From: Caldalkalibacillus uzonensis
GTDB taxonomy: Bacteria; Bacillota; Bacilli; Caldalkalibacillales; Caldalkalibacillaceae
NCBI RefSeq assembly: GCF_030814135.1
Contig: NZ_JAUSUQ010000002.1
Coordinates: 248,001 to 312,000 of the forward strand
DNA length: 64,000 nucleotides
Direction: 5' to 3'
Below are positions 23,947 to 32,535 of this stretch, one piece after another (within the stretch, counting starts at the first letter, position 1; each line of letters opens with the position of its first letter). The notes beneath the pieces were generated by a model. The model had not been told where the DNA came from, did no database searches, and saw only the letters and a list, made by a program, of their open reading frames with translations. Both the position numbers and the translations under genes were made by a program.

Positions 23947-25269
23947 TTAAACGGGGATTTCTTCGGCCAACGGGTGACGTTTGAAGTAGAAATAAAGAAC
24001 AAGGACAGTAATAATCCCCAACACCACATACAAACCAGTAAACAAAACAAAGAGCGGCGCAATATGACCGGCGGTGGTCGCCGCATCAGCTGTAGACAGG
24101 ACCCGGTAGATGGCCCACGGTTGCCGACCTATGCAGGCAAAAATCCAACCTAGTTCAATAGCGAGCATGGCTAGTGGGCCACTGACAACAAAACAGCTCA
24201 TCATCCACTTGGGAAAGACGTCCCGTTTGAGAATATGCCGCCAAATAAAACCGATAATAGAAAGAACAATCAGCAGCATGCCGATACCCACCATTCCATT
24301 AAACAAAACCCGAACAAATAATGGTGGCCAATACTCCTTTGGAAAGTCATTCAGCCCTCTCACTACCTCATCGAAGGAATATCCCGCTAAAAAACTAAGT
24401 AAGCCTGGAATTTCGATGGCGTACTTTACCTCTTGTGTTTCCGGATCAGTCCACCCGCCAATTTTTAGTGGAGCATGGCTTCTGGTTTCAAACAATCCTT
24501 CAGCTGCAGCCAGCTTCTCAGGATTGTAGTGATGGAGATGAATGGCTGATTCATGACCAGTGACAGCAGAGAAAATGGAAAAGAGACCACCTATAATCAA
24601 CCCCAGCATTAAAGCTTTGCGGTAATAAACAAAATGGGAACTGCCAGGTGATGCTTTTAACATTTTAAAGGCAGCCACCGACGCAAGCATAAAAGCCCCG
24701 GTCATGTAGGCGGTGACCAATACATGAGAAGCAGCCACGATAAAGTTGGGATTAAAGAAAGCCGCCCACGGGTCAACGTCTACAATTTGTCCCTCCACGA
24801 TTCTGAACCCCACCGGCGTATTTTGAAAAGCGTGGGCATTAGTAATCAGCACAGCTGAAGCTGCTGCACCAAAGGCCACCAGACTGACACTGACAATCCG
24901 CATCAAAGGTGACAAACGGTCAGCCGCATAAACATAAATAGATAAGAACAGTGCTTCAATAAAGAAAGCAAATATTTCTATTTGAAAGGGAAGCGGAACC
25001 ACTTCCCCAATAATTTTCATATAACCGGGCCACAGTAAGGAGAGTTGAACACCGGCTATGGTACCTGAAGGGATAGCAACGGCCAGCAAAATGGCAAACC
25101 CTTTAATCCACCGCTTGGCCATCACAGCATAATCTTTATCCTTAGTTTTCTGATACAAGATTTCAGCTGACAGAATCATTAAGGGCAAGGCCACACCCAT
25201 AGTGGCAAAAATAATATGAAAGGCCATTGTCGTTCCAAATAATGCACGGGTGAGCAAGATTTCGTCCAT
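23947..25269 (-). CDS. cydA: Cytochrome bd-type ubiquinol oxidase subunit I (CydA)
   Basis: A 440-residue, nine-helix protein. Near the N-terminus, RALFGTTMAFHIIFATMG contains the haem b595/d His. GVQLSLLWPGYM and the segment FQIEIFAFFIEALFLSIYVY are family hallmarks. NAHAFQNTPVGF carries the b558 ligand His, and GRQPWAIY lies near the C-terminus. The Q loop between helices is short, as in the Bacillus/Geobacillus type rather than E. coli. The complex reduces oxygen with menaquinol at high affinity without pumping protons. The chosen ATG is seven bases after AGGTGG; a GTG one codon earlier is possible. cydB follows. No cydCD genes are in the window. Confidence 0.94.
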   Translation of the reverse strand: MDEILLTRALFGTTMAFHIIFATMGVALPLMILSAEILYQKTKDKDYAVMAKRWIKGFAILLAVAIPSGTIAGVQLSLLWPGYMKIIGEVVPLPFQIEIFAFFIEALFLSIYVYAADRLSPLMRIVSVSLVAFGAAASAVLITNAHAFQNTPVGFRIVEGQIVDVDPWAAFFNPNFIVAASHVLVTAYMTGAFMLASVAAFKMLKASPGSSHFVYYRKALMLGLIIGGLFSIFSAVTGHESAIHLHHYNPEKLAAAEGLFETRSHAPLKIGGWTDPETQEVKYAIEIPGLLSFLAGYSFDEVVRGLNDFPKEYWPPLFVRVLFNGMVGIGMLLIVLSIIGFIWRHILKRDVFPKWMMSCFVVSGPLAMLAIELGWIFACIGRQPWAIYRVLSTADAATTAGHIAPLFVLFTGLYVVLGIITVLVLYFYFKRHPLAEEIPV

Positions 25270-25418
25270 CACATTTCCACCTCAGGCCAATTAGATTTAA
25301 CATGCTTCCTTATTTTGTTAGATTTCCCATCTTTCTATACACAGACTTGAAACTGACAGACATTTACTAATAAAATAAATAATATGTGTACTTATCTGAT
25401 CTTAGGAGGGGAGTTACC

Positions 25419-26456
25419 TTGATCGACCTGCGCAGTGATACGGTCACTAAACCAACTGAAGCCATGCGCAAAGCGATGCTTGAAGCTGAAGTGGGGGATG
25501 ATGTCTATCGTGAGGACCCTACCGTTAATCGTTTAGAGGAGCTGGCCGCAGAAATCCTGGGCAAAGAGGCGGCTTTGTTTGTCACCAGTGGTACCCAGGG
25601 CAATCAGATTGCTGTTTTGACATATACCCGTCCCGGGGACGAGGTGATTTTAGAGGCTGAATCCCATATCTTTTATTATGAAGCCGGGGCAGTCAGTGCT
25701 TTGGCGGGGGTACAAACACGAACCTTAAGTGGACCCAAAGGACAAATGCCCATCGAAGCGATTCGCGAAGCTATTCGCGGCAATGATATTCACCTTCCCC
25801 GGACAGCTATGATTGGACTGGAAAATACCCATAACAGAGCTGGAGGAGCGGTGCTGCCCCTGCACTATATGAAACAAGTTTATCAATTAGCCCAGGCACA
25901 CCAAATACCCGTTCATTTGGACGGGGCCCGCTTATGGAATGCTGCTGTTGCCCTTGGTGTGGATGTTAAAGCCATTACTCAGTATACCGACACCGTCCAA
26001 GTCTGTCTGTCCAAAGGGTTAAGTGCGCCGGTGGGATCTATTCTTGCTGGACCAAAACCTTGGATTGAAGAAGCACGTAAATGGCGCAAACGTTTGGGCG
26101 GAGGCATGCGCCAAGCCGGTGTGATCGCCGCTCCGGGAATTATCGCCCTGACTGACATGATGAACCGGTTGGCAGATGATCACCGCCGCGCCAAAGCATT
26201 AGCCACTGGTCTTGCCCAGATTAAGGGGTTAAACGTGGACCCGGACAGTGTAGAAACCAATATCGTCATGGTTGATGTCTCCCCTTGGGGTGTATCTGCC
26301 CAACATGTACTGGCTCTCTTGAAAGAAAGACATCACATTTTTGGCAACGCTTTCGGACCGTTTCTGATTCGCCTGATGACCCACCGCCATATTAGTGATC
26401 AAGATATTGAAAAAACAGTTGATGCTTTCCTACAAATCAGCCGCAACGTCAAATAG
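25419..26456 (+). CDS. ltaE: Low-specificity L-threonine aldolase
   Basis: A 345-residue PLP enzyme of the threonine aldolase family. It begins IDLRSDTVTKPTEAMRKAM, then VGDDVYREDPTVNRLEE, GKEAALFVTSGTQGN and ESHIFYYEAGA. The schiff-base Lys is in CLSKGLSAPVGS (about residue 200). It cleaves L-threonine or L-allo-threonine to glycine and acetaldehyde. The TTG start is eight bases after AGGAGGGGAG; the longer frame from 25386 would run through that ribosome site and is rejected. It diverges from cydAB and appears monocistronic. Confidence 0.9.
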   Translation: MIDLRSDTVTKPTEAMRKAMLEAEVGDDVYREDPTVNRLEELAAEILGKEAALFVTSGTQGNQIAVLTYTRPGDEVILEAESHIFYYEAGAVSALAGVQTRTLSGPKGQMPIEAIREAIRGNDIHLPRTAMIGLENTHNRAGGAVLPLHYMKQVYQLAQAHQIPVHLDGARLWNAAVALGVDVKAITQYTDTVQVCLSKGLSAPVGSILAGPKPWIEEARKWRKRLGGGMRQAGVIAAPGIIALTDMMNRLADDHRRAKALATGLAQIKGLNVDPDSVETNIVMVDVSPWGVSAQHVLALLKERHHIFGNAFGPFLIRLMTHRHISDQDIEKTVDAFLQISRNVK

Positions 26457-26500
26457 TCGTTTCGTTTCAAAACATAGATCATTTTTAATGGACCAAGAGA

Positions 26501-28267
26501 CTATTTTCGCTTGCCTTTTCCCGGTTTGGAAATACCGATGGCTGATCCTTCTCTGCGTGAGTCAGCTACGCCGTAATACAGGCCTTGTTCATGATCAATG
26601 AAAATACTTTGGACATTGCCTATGGAACTGGGATTAGTCTCTAAACGATGTCCCCATTCAATTAAGGCATTGCGGACCTCTTCGGGCATGCCTTCCTCCC
26701 ATCGCGTGGCAGAGGTATGATTGTTATAGATGCGGGGTTCTGCTATTGCTTTTCTTAAGCCCATATCATAGTCAAAAACATTGAGAAACACTTGTAAAAC
26801 AGAAGCAATAATTGTCGGCCCCCCTGGCGAACCCAATGTTAAGACCGGTTTGCCATCCTTGAACACTATCGTCGGGGTCATGCTGCTTAACGGCCGCTTA
26901 TGGGGCTGAACCTCGTTGGCACCTCCTGGCCGGGCATCGAAGTCGGTTAACTCGTTATTCAACATAAAGCCGTAACCTGGTACCATGATACCTGTTCCGA
27001 AAATCTGTTCAATGGTACTCGTATAGGACACCACGTTTCCCCAGCGGTCAGCCACCGTAAAATGTGTTGTTTCCCCTATTATCCTGTCCTCTTCCTGGTC
27101 AACTACAGCATAGCTTGGTTCAGCTTCCTCATAAGCCCAGGGATCTCCGGGCTGGACGTCAGGATTGACGCTCCCCATCTCAATTACTTCTTGACGCTCT
27201 TTAATATAGTCCGGATGGAGCAACCCGCGCATGGGAACTTCCACAAATTCGGGGTCCCCGGCATAGGCGGCCCGGTCTGCATAAGCCAGGCGCATCACTT
27301 CAGAGAGAAGATGATACTTTTCTACCGAACGGGGATCATATTGACCAATGTCAAACCCTTCAAGGAGCTTTATCATTTGCAATAAAAACAGGCCTCCTGA
27401 ACTTGGCGGGGGCATGCTGGCAATTTGCAAGCCCTTGTATTCCCCGTATACCGGCTGATCGATCGTCACATCATAGCTTTTTAAGTCATCAATTGTCATA
27501 CTTCCCCCAAATGCTTGGACGGTTTCGGCAATGGCCTCCCCGATCTCTCCATCGTAAAAGATGGCCGCTCCATGTTTACGAATGAGTTTCAACGTATGAG
27601 CCAGATCACGCTGAATGAGCCAATCCCCTTCTTGTAAAGGCTCACCATCAGGCAAGAAAACATCTTTAGCTGCAGTGCGGGACAACTTCTCCTTGTTTTC
27701 CTCAATGGCAAGTGCCAGTTGACGGTCCACTTCAAAGCCCTTTTCGGCCAAACGGATGGACGGGGTGATGAGTTGCTCCAATGACCGGCTTCCCCATTTT
27801 TCCAATGCCGTTTCCAGTCCTTTTAAGGTTCCCGGAACTCCGACGGCGTTCCCATGGGTCGATCTGACGGCAAACGGAATGATCCTTCCGTTTTCATCCA
27901 GAAACATATAAGGGGTAGCCCCCGCCGGCGCTCTCTCCCGACTGTTAACGATGGTAACTTCTTGTGAACCCGCATCATACACCATCATAAATCCGCCGCC
28001 CCCGATTCCAGACATCATGGGCTCCACAACATTGAGGGCAAACTGGATGGCCACAGCGGCATCGATGGCATTACCGCCTCTTTCTAAGATATCGGCTCCA
28101 ACTTGGGAGGCCAAAGGGTGGGAAGTGGATACCATGCCATGGGTTCCTGTGGCCTCAGCTCCTTCCTTTTTGGACCAGGCAGCCGTTTCTTTGGCCACCG
28201 GGACCATGGTGATTAAAGTTAGCATCAGCAGAACAGCAACGTATTTCCCCCACAGGCCAGTTTTCAT
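26501..28267 (-). CDS. ggt: Gamma-glutamyltranspeptidase, secreted precursor
   Basis: A 588-residue precursor with an N-terminal signal peptide (hydrophobic residues about 9-24). GGNAIDAAVAIQFALNVVEPMMSGIGGGGFMM and RERAPAGATPYMFL define the large subunit. Autocleavage occurs before the second Thr of ETTHFTVADRWGN near residue 395, making that Thr the nucleophile of the small subunit. PLSSMTPTIV and GSPGGPTIIASVLQV are present in the small subunit. It hydrolyses or transfers gamma-glutamyl groups from glutathione and polyglutamate outside the cell. Translation starts at ATG with GGAGGAGAG upstream. It converges with threonine aldolase with only about 45 bases between, and no clear terminator there. 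Confidence 0.93.
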   Translation of the reverse strand: MKTGLWGKYVAVLLMLTLITMVPVAKETAAWSKKEGAEATGTHGMVSTSHPLASQVGADILERGGNAIDAAVAIQFALNVVEPMMSGIGGGGFMMVYDAGSQEVTIVNSRERAPAGATPYMFLDENGRIIPFAVRSTHGNAVGVPGTLKGLETALEKWGSRSLEQLITPSIRLAEKGFEVDRQLALAIEENKEKLSRTAAKDVFLPDGEPLQEGDWLIQRDLAHTLKLIRKHGAAIFYDGEIGEAIAETVQAFGGSMTIDDLKSYDVTIDQPVYGEYKGLQIASMPPPSSGGLFLLQMIKLLEGFDIGQYDPRSVEKYHLLSEVMRLAYADRAAYAGDPEFVEVPMRGLLHPDYIKERQEVIEMGSVNPDVQPGDPWAYEEAEPSYAVVDQEEDRIIGETTHFTVADRWGNVVSYTSTIEQIFGTGIMVPGYGFMLNNELTDFDARPGGANEVQPHKRPLSSMTPTIVFKDGKPVLTLGSPGGPTIIASVLQVFLNVFDYDMGLRKAIAEPRIYNNHTSATRWEEGMPEEVRNALIEWGHRLETNPSSIGNVQSIFIDHEQGLYYGVADSRREGSAIGISKPGKGKRK

Positions 28268-28406
28268 TATCTCTCCTCCTTGCCAAAGTTTGAAATAATT
28301 ACAATTATTAAAAAAATATTCAAACGAATGGCGAGATAGAAGAGACAGATGATCCTGTTTTTTTAGGAACTAAGTATCAATTGATTCCATTGTCAAATTT
28401 CTTTTC

Positions 28407-28437
28407 ATAAAAAAGAATGCCCCCATAACAAAGGGCA
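28407..28437 (-). terminator. Short terminator after psd
   Basis: On the minus strand TGCCC and GGGCA pair around a 10-base loop and are followed by TTCTTTTTT, 13 bases after the phosphatidylserine decarboxylase stop codon. Confidence 0.6.
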
Positions 28438-28449
28438 CCCTTCCCTTTT

Positions 28450-29250
28450 CTATAGTAAGTCTTTATACATAACCATACGGCCGACCGGCTCGCCCATTTT
28501 GACCCGGTCCCCCTCCGTCAATCCATGTATAAACTGGAACGATTCCTCCCTAATGAGCAACACTACCGTCGAACCAAATTCAAAATAGGCCAGTTCATCA
28601 CCTTTTTCTACCCGTTTGGACTGCAACCGTTCACTCCACTGGATACTGGCTACATTCATGGCCCCCACTTTGACGATGGCCACCTCAGTATACTCGTTTT
28701 GCAGGTAGGTAATCAGCCGCCGGTTGCGGCTCAACACCCGTTTCATATGCTGCATGCCAAAACGGTTGACAGGATACACTTTCCCTTTAATCGAGCGGGT
28801 GTGAATAATTTCACCGCTAATGGGGGCATGGATGCGGTGATAATCGGTCGGACTCAGATAAAGAACCAGATAATAGCCGTTACGATATTTTTTTTCCCGC
28901 TCAGTATCCTGCAGCATCTCAGCCAAAGTATAACGCTGGCCTTTCACGTTCAGGATAGTGCCTTCTCTGATCTCTCCAATTCCCGTCACTATCGCATCCA
29001 CAGGACTGACCACCGTATCTGGTTCAGGATGAATGGGGCGCACCCCCTCTTTTAAACGCCGGGTAAAAAAAGCATTTAAGTGGGGATATTCCTCAGGCCG
29101 TTTCTCTGCTTCTTCCACATTGATACGGTACACTTTAATAAAATGGGGGATCCAGCGTTTGCTCCACTTCGATTTGGCCAGACGACCGGCCAGATAAGAT
29201 ATGGATCTGCGGGATGAAAGCTGGGTCAACAAACGGAAAATCGTTTTCAT
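28450..29250 (-). CDS. psd: Phosphatidylserine decarboxylase proenzyme
   Basis: About 266 residues. Family features are FFTRRLKEGVRPI, SPVDAIVTGIGEI with the catalytic Asp, a His-containing YLSPTDYHRIHAPISGEI, VGAMNVASI and the autocleavage site in YFEFGSTVVLLI, where the Ser becomes the pyruvoyl group. The enzyme makes phosphatidylethanolamine at the membrane. The ATG at 29250 (MKTIFRLLTQL) has GGAGAG upstream; the frame is open 13 codons further but without a ribosome site. pssA is not adjacent, unlike some Bacillus arrangements. Complete by length and motifs. Confidence 0.93.
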   Translation of the reverse strand: MKTIFRLLTQLSSRRSISYLAGRLAKSKWSKRWIPHFIKVYRINVEEAEKRPEEYPHLNAFFTRRLKEGVRPIHPEPDTVVSPVDAIVTGIGEIREGTILNVKGQRYTLAEMLQDTEREKKYRNGYYLVLYLSPTDYHRIHAPISGEIIHTRSIKGKVYPVNRFGMQHMKRVLSRNRRLITYLQNEYTEVAIVKVGAMNVASIQWSERLQSKRVEKGDELAYFEFGSTVVLLIREESFQFIHGLTEGDRVKMGEPVGRMVMYKDLL

Positions 29251-29389
29251 GAGCGTTCCTTTCTCTCCAGTGATGTCTAACTTTAACATATTTCTACGTA
29301 TCTTATTTTAGCATGTCTCTATGCAAAGATAAGTACCAAAATCGCTGTCAGAGAGAAGATTACGCTAACATAAGCCTGAGCCGCCATGA

Positions 29390-29403
29390 CGTAAACGCTT
29401 ACA
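29390..29403 (+). promoter_or_regulatory. Candidate cre (CcpA site) next to the Pho box
   Basis: CGTAAACGCTTACA differs from the ideal cre TGTAAACGCTTACA at the first base only. It lies six bases before the first Pho repeat, so carbon and phosphate signals could meet at this promoter. This is inferred from the motif alone. Confidence 0.45.
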
Positions 29404-29408
29404 AAATC

Positions 29409-29447
29409 TTAACATTTTCTTAACATCTTCTTAACAATTTCTTAACA
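29409..29447 (+). promoter_or_regulatory. PhoP box: four TTAACA repeats at 11-bp spacing
   Basis: Perfect TTAACA hexamers start at 29409, 29420, 29431 and 29442, each separated by five bases. This is the Bacillus PhoP binding pattern for two dimers. A TACACT sequence at 29462 could serve as the -10. The downstream gene is a Na/phosphate cotransporter, so induction under phosphate starvation is expected. Confidence 0.9.
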
Positions 29448-29530
29448 CTAAACCTGTACGCTACACTCGGTAACCACAAATCATTTCTAGAATATTAACC
29501 ATCACATCGTCTTGAGGGGGCCAATCTAGG

Positions 29531-31144
29531 ATGAACTGGCAAGAAATGATTTTTTATTTCATCGGCGGACTGGGCATTTTTCTGTTTGGCATTAAATTTA
29601 TGTCTGACGGTCTGCAAAAAACGGCCGGCGATAAAATGAGAGGCTTACTGGCCAAATATACCTCCAATCCGGTGATGGGAGTACTGGTAGGTATCGTAGT
29701 CACCATTCTGTTGCAAACATCAACCGGAACAACCGTGATGTCCATTGGTCTGGTTAATGCCGGTTTAATGACCTTAAAACAGGCCATTGGCGTCATTATG
29801 GGCGCCAACATCGGCACCACCATGACGGCCTTTATTATCGGGATCAAAATTGAAAAATACGCCTTGCCCATTATAGCTGTTGGCGCTTTCTTCCTCTTTT
29901 TTGTGCGCAAAAAAAATTATCAATATATAGGACAAGTTATTTTTGGCTTTGGCATGCTTTTTTTGGGCCTGCGCACGATGGGTGAAGGTTTGAAGCCACT
30001 CAGGGAATTGCCTGTTTTCGTTGATTTAACCGTTGAGCTTTCACACAATCCCGTGCTGGGTGTGCTGGTCGGCACGGTGTTCACCATGATTGTCCAAAGT
30101 TCCAGCGCCACCATCGGTATATTGCAAACCATCGCGGATGAAGGCATGATTGAGCTCAGAGCAGCCCTTCCCGTCTTATTTGGTGACAACATCGGAACCA
30201 CTATCACGGCTGTCCTGGCTGCCATCGGAGCCAGCATTGCCGCGAAACGTGCAGCGCTGGTGCACGTCACCTTTAACATCATTGGTACCATTATCTTTGT
30301 CATTGCCCTGCCATTGGTTTACAATCTGGTGCTATGGTTAGGCTCTGACGTTAATATTCGAATGCAAATTGCCTATGCTCACGGCTTGTTCAACGTGACC
30401 AATACCCTCATCTTCTTACCATTTGTATCACTCCTGGCTTTATTAGTCAGCAAGATCATCCCGGGTCAAATGGAGGAGCTGGAATTTAAGCCCAAATACC
30501 TGGATTCCCGTTTGTTAGCCACTCCTTCTGTGGCCTTGGGACAGGCTCAGCATGAAATTTTACGCATGGGCAGCTACGCCAGGGAGACCCTTGCCGATGC
30601 TGTCAACTATTTCTTTAAAAAAGATGAGAAAGTAAGGAACTTGGCCTTGCAAAAGGAAGAACTGGTCAATGAGCTGGACCGAAAAATCACGGAATACATG
30701 GTCAAAATTCAGCAAAATGCATTAAACGCCAAAGAATCGGGGAAAGCATCAATCTTAATGCAAACCATCAATGACCTGGAACGCATTGGCGACCATGCTG
30801 AAAACATTGTGGAATTGGCTGAGTATACCATTGCCAACAAAGTGGAATTTTCCAAGGAAGCACTGGGAGAACTGGAGCAGATGATCAATCTGACGGATGA
30901 GACCATTGCCCAGGCTTTACAAGCTTTGGAACACGATGATCATCAAGCAGCTAAAAAAGTACTGGAAAACGAACGGGAACTGGATCAGATGGAGCGACGC
31001 TTCCGTAAAAACCATATTGCCCGCTTGAACAACAACCTGTGTAACGGAAACGCTGGAGCTGTGTTTTTGGATATTTTGAGTAACCTGGAACGCATTGGCG
31101 ACCACTCAAAAAACATTGCCCAATATGTCTTATATGGTGAATAA
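29531..31144 (+). CDS. Na+/phosphate cotransporter (NptA/YjbB type) with PhoU-like domain
   Basis: 537 residues. Two inverted transport repeats carry the hallmark motifs QTSTGTTVMSIGLVNAG (about residue 57) and QSSSATIGILQTIADEG (about 190), with GANIGTTMTAFI and GDNIGTTITAVL. The C-terminal third (residues about 330-530) is a cytoplasmic PhoU-like helical domain with DLERIGDHAENI and NLERIGDHSKNI repeats. It imports phosphate with sodium and probably senses or regulates via PhoU. A GAGGGGG site lies before the ATG. The four-repeat Pho box upstream strongly supports a phosphate role. A terminator follows. Confidence 0.92.
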   Translation: MNWQEMIFYFIGGLGIFLFGIKFMSDGLQKTAGDKMRGLLAKYTSNPVMGVLVGIVVTILLQTSTGTTVMSIGLVNAGLMTLKQAIGVIMGANIGTTMTAFIIGIKIEKYALPIIAVGAFFLFFVRKKNYQYIGQVIFGFGMLFLGLRTMGEGLKPLRELPVFVDLTVELSHNPVLGVLVGTVFTMIVQSSSATIGILQTIADEGMIELRAALPVLFGDNIGTTITAVLAAIGASIAAKRAALVHVTFNIIGTIIFVIALPLVYNLVLWLGSDVNIRMQIAYAHGLFNVTNTLIFLPFVSLLALLVSKIIPGQMEELEFKPKYLDSRLLATPSVALGQAQHEILRMGSYARETLADAVNYFFKKDEKVRNLALQKEELVNELDRKITEYMVKIQQNALNAKESGKASILMQTINDLERIGDHAENIVELAEYTIANKVEFSKEALGELEQMINLTDETIAQALQALEHDDHQAAKKVLENERELDQMERRFRKNHIARLNNNLCNGNAGAVFLDILSNLERIGDHSKNIAQYVLYGE

Positions 31145-31152
31145 AAACGGAC

Positions 31153-31185
31153 CCCCCGGCCTGCCTGTGGCTGGGGGCTCTTTTT
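31153..31185 (+). terminator. Terminator after the phosphate cotransporter
   Basis: A 9-bp GC-rich stem (CCCCCGGCC with GGCTGGGGG, one G-U pair) around a 7-base loop, followed by CTCTTTTT, right after the stop codon. Confidence 0.85.
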
Positions 31186-31217
31186 GTCTCCCACAGCCCA
31201 ACCTTTCTCAAAGTTTC

Positions 31218-31245
31218 ACCCCGTCTCTTGCCCTTTCATAATCTA
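31218..31245 (+). promoter_or_regulatory. Candidate sigma-K promoter for the YheC/YheD cluster
   Basis: CATAATCTA at 31237-31245 fits the sigma-K -10 consensus CATANNNTA exactly, and CACC with AC at 31218-31219 fits the -35 with a 17-base spacer. It sits about 35 bases before the first coat gene. Sigma-K acts in the mother cell late in sporulation, when coat proteins are made, so the match fits the gene family. Confidence 0.6.
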
Positions 31246-31278
31246 TACTATCCAGCAGGCGATGAGAGGAAGAGTGTC

Positions 31279-32526
31279 ATGGAGCACTTACGAATCACGA
31301 GTGATCATCAAGTACAACCTCACTCTGTCTTTAACAAACTTGACCGTGCCAGCGGCATGAGCAGCCTGCCTGTTGTCAGTGATGCCCATATCCTTCCCGT
31401 CAGTGAGCCACCTTCCTCTCAGATTCTTCAATCCCAGCCTGTGCTGGCCGTCCTCGTCAGTTCGACCGTCAAAACCGAGCCGCCCTTTGGAGAAATGAAT
31501 CTGTTCTTTCAAGAAGTCATTTACTTTGCAGAAAGACGCCGCATGATGGCCTATATTGTGACCTTGCAGGATTTAGCCCCACTCTCTCTGCCCATATTGG
31601 GCTGGACATACCACAATGGCAAATGGCACAGGCGGTATTTTCCTGTTCCAGATGTGGTGTATAATCGCATTCCGTCACGAAAAATAGAGCGAAGCAGCAT
31701 GTATCAACGATTGAAACAGGAACTGGAGGAACGAAACATCCCCCTTTTTAATCAAACCTTTTTAAATAAATGGACCGTCCATCACCATTTATCTAAGGTG
31801 GACCAACTTAAACCTTTTTTACCGGAAACCCATCGTTTTGATGGCAAAGCATCATTAGCCATGATGTTATCAAAATATCCCACCGTTTTTCTAAAGCCTG
31901 TTCATGGTTCCTTAGGCCGGGGGATCTACAAAATCAAACGGCTGCGGACCGGTTTCACGTCGGAATACAGCACCCTTAACGGGGAAATCGTTAAATCCTT
32001 TCCCCGCTTTAAAACGCTTGTTATTTACCTGAGCAAGCGCATTAACAAACACCATTATATGATTCAGGAAGGCATTCCTATCCTTCATGTAGAGGGGCGC
32101 CCGGTCGATTTCAGGGCCTTGATGCAAAAAAACGGCCAGGGCCAATGGTCAGTCACGTCCATGGTGGCACGAATCGGATCCGCAAATCGTTTTGTCTCCA
32201 ATATCTCCCGGGGAGGGGAAGTAGCCAAAGTATTGGAGACACTCCGTAAATGCCAGATTCCCCAAGTCAAAGAAACGCGGCGCAACCTGACCGCCCTTGC
32301 CAAACGGGTCTGCCAGGTGATCGATCAAACTCAGGATGGTCACTTCGGTGAGCTGGGTGTGGATCTGGCCCTGACACATACCGGACGCATCTATATTCTA
32401 GAAGTCAATTCCAAACCGTCAAAAACCGATAACACCTTACCGGACAAAGGCCTTAAGAGTAAAGGACGCCCTTCCGTGCATCGTTTACTTGACTATACCC
32501 TTTTTCTCATCATGTCCAAAAAATGA
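31279..32526 (+). CDS. YheC/YheD-family spore-coat-associated ATP-grasp protein, copy 1
   Basis: About 415 residues with a YheCD-type ATP-grasp fold. Ordered blocks are VVYNRIPSRK, LFNQTFLNKWTVHHHL, FLKPVHGSLGRGIYKI (glycine-rich nucleotide loop), YMIQEGIPILHVEGRPVDFR, a Lys/Asn-rich QKNGQGQWSVTSMVARIG, and the metal-binding ELGVDLALTHTGRIYILEVNSKPS. ATP-grasp enzymes join a carboxylate to an amine or thiol through an acylphosphate. The YheC/YheD group is linked to endospore coats in Bacillus, but its substrate is unknown. The ATG at 31279 is preferred because the earlier in-frame start would lie inside the sigma-K promoter. First of four tandem paralogs. Confidence 0.85.
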   Translation: MEHLRITSDHQVQPHSVFNKLDRASGMSSLPVVSDAHILPVSEPPSSQILQSQPVLAVLVSSTVKTEPPFGEMNLFFQEVIYFAERRRMMAYIVTLQDLAPLSLPILGWTYHNGKWHRRYFPVPDVVYNRIPSRKIERSSMYQRLKQELEERNIPLFNQTFLNKWTVHHHLSKVDQLKPFLPETHRFDGKASLAMMLSKYPTVFLKPVHGSLGRGIYKIKRLRTGFTSEYSTLNGEIVKSFPRFKTLVIYLSKRINKHHYMIQEGIPILHVEGRPVDFRALMQKNGQGQWSVTSMVARIGSANRFVSNISRGGEVAKVLETLRKCQIPQVKETRRNLTALAKRVCQVIDQTQDGHFGELGVDLALTHTGRIYILEVNSKPSKTDNTLPDKGLKSKGRPSVHRLLDYTLFLIMSKK

Positions 32527-32535
32527 GGTGGGCCT

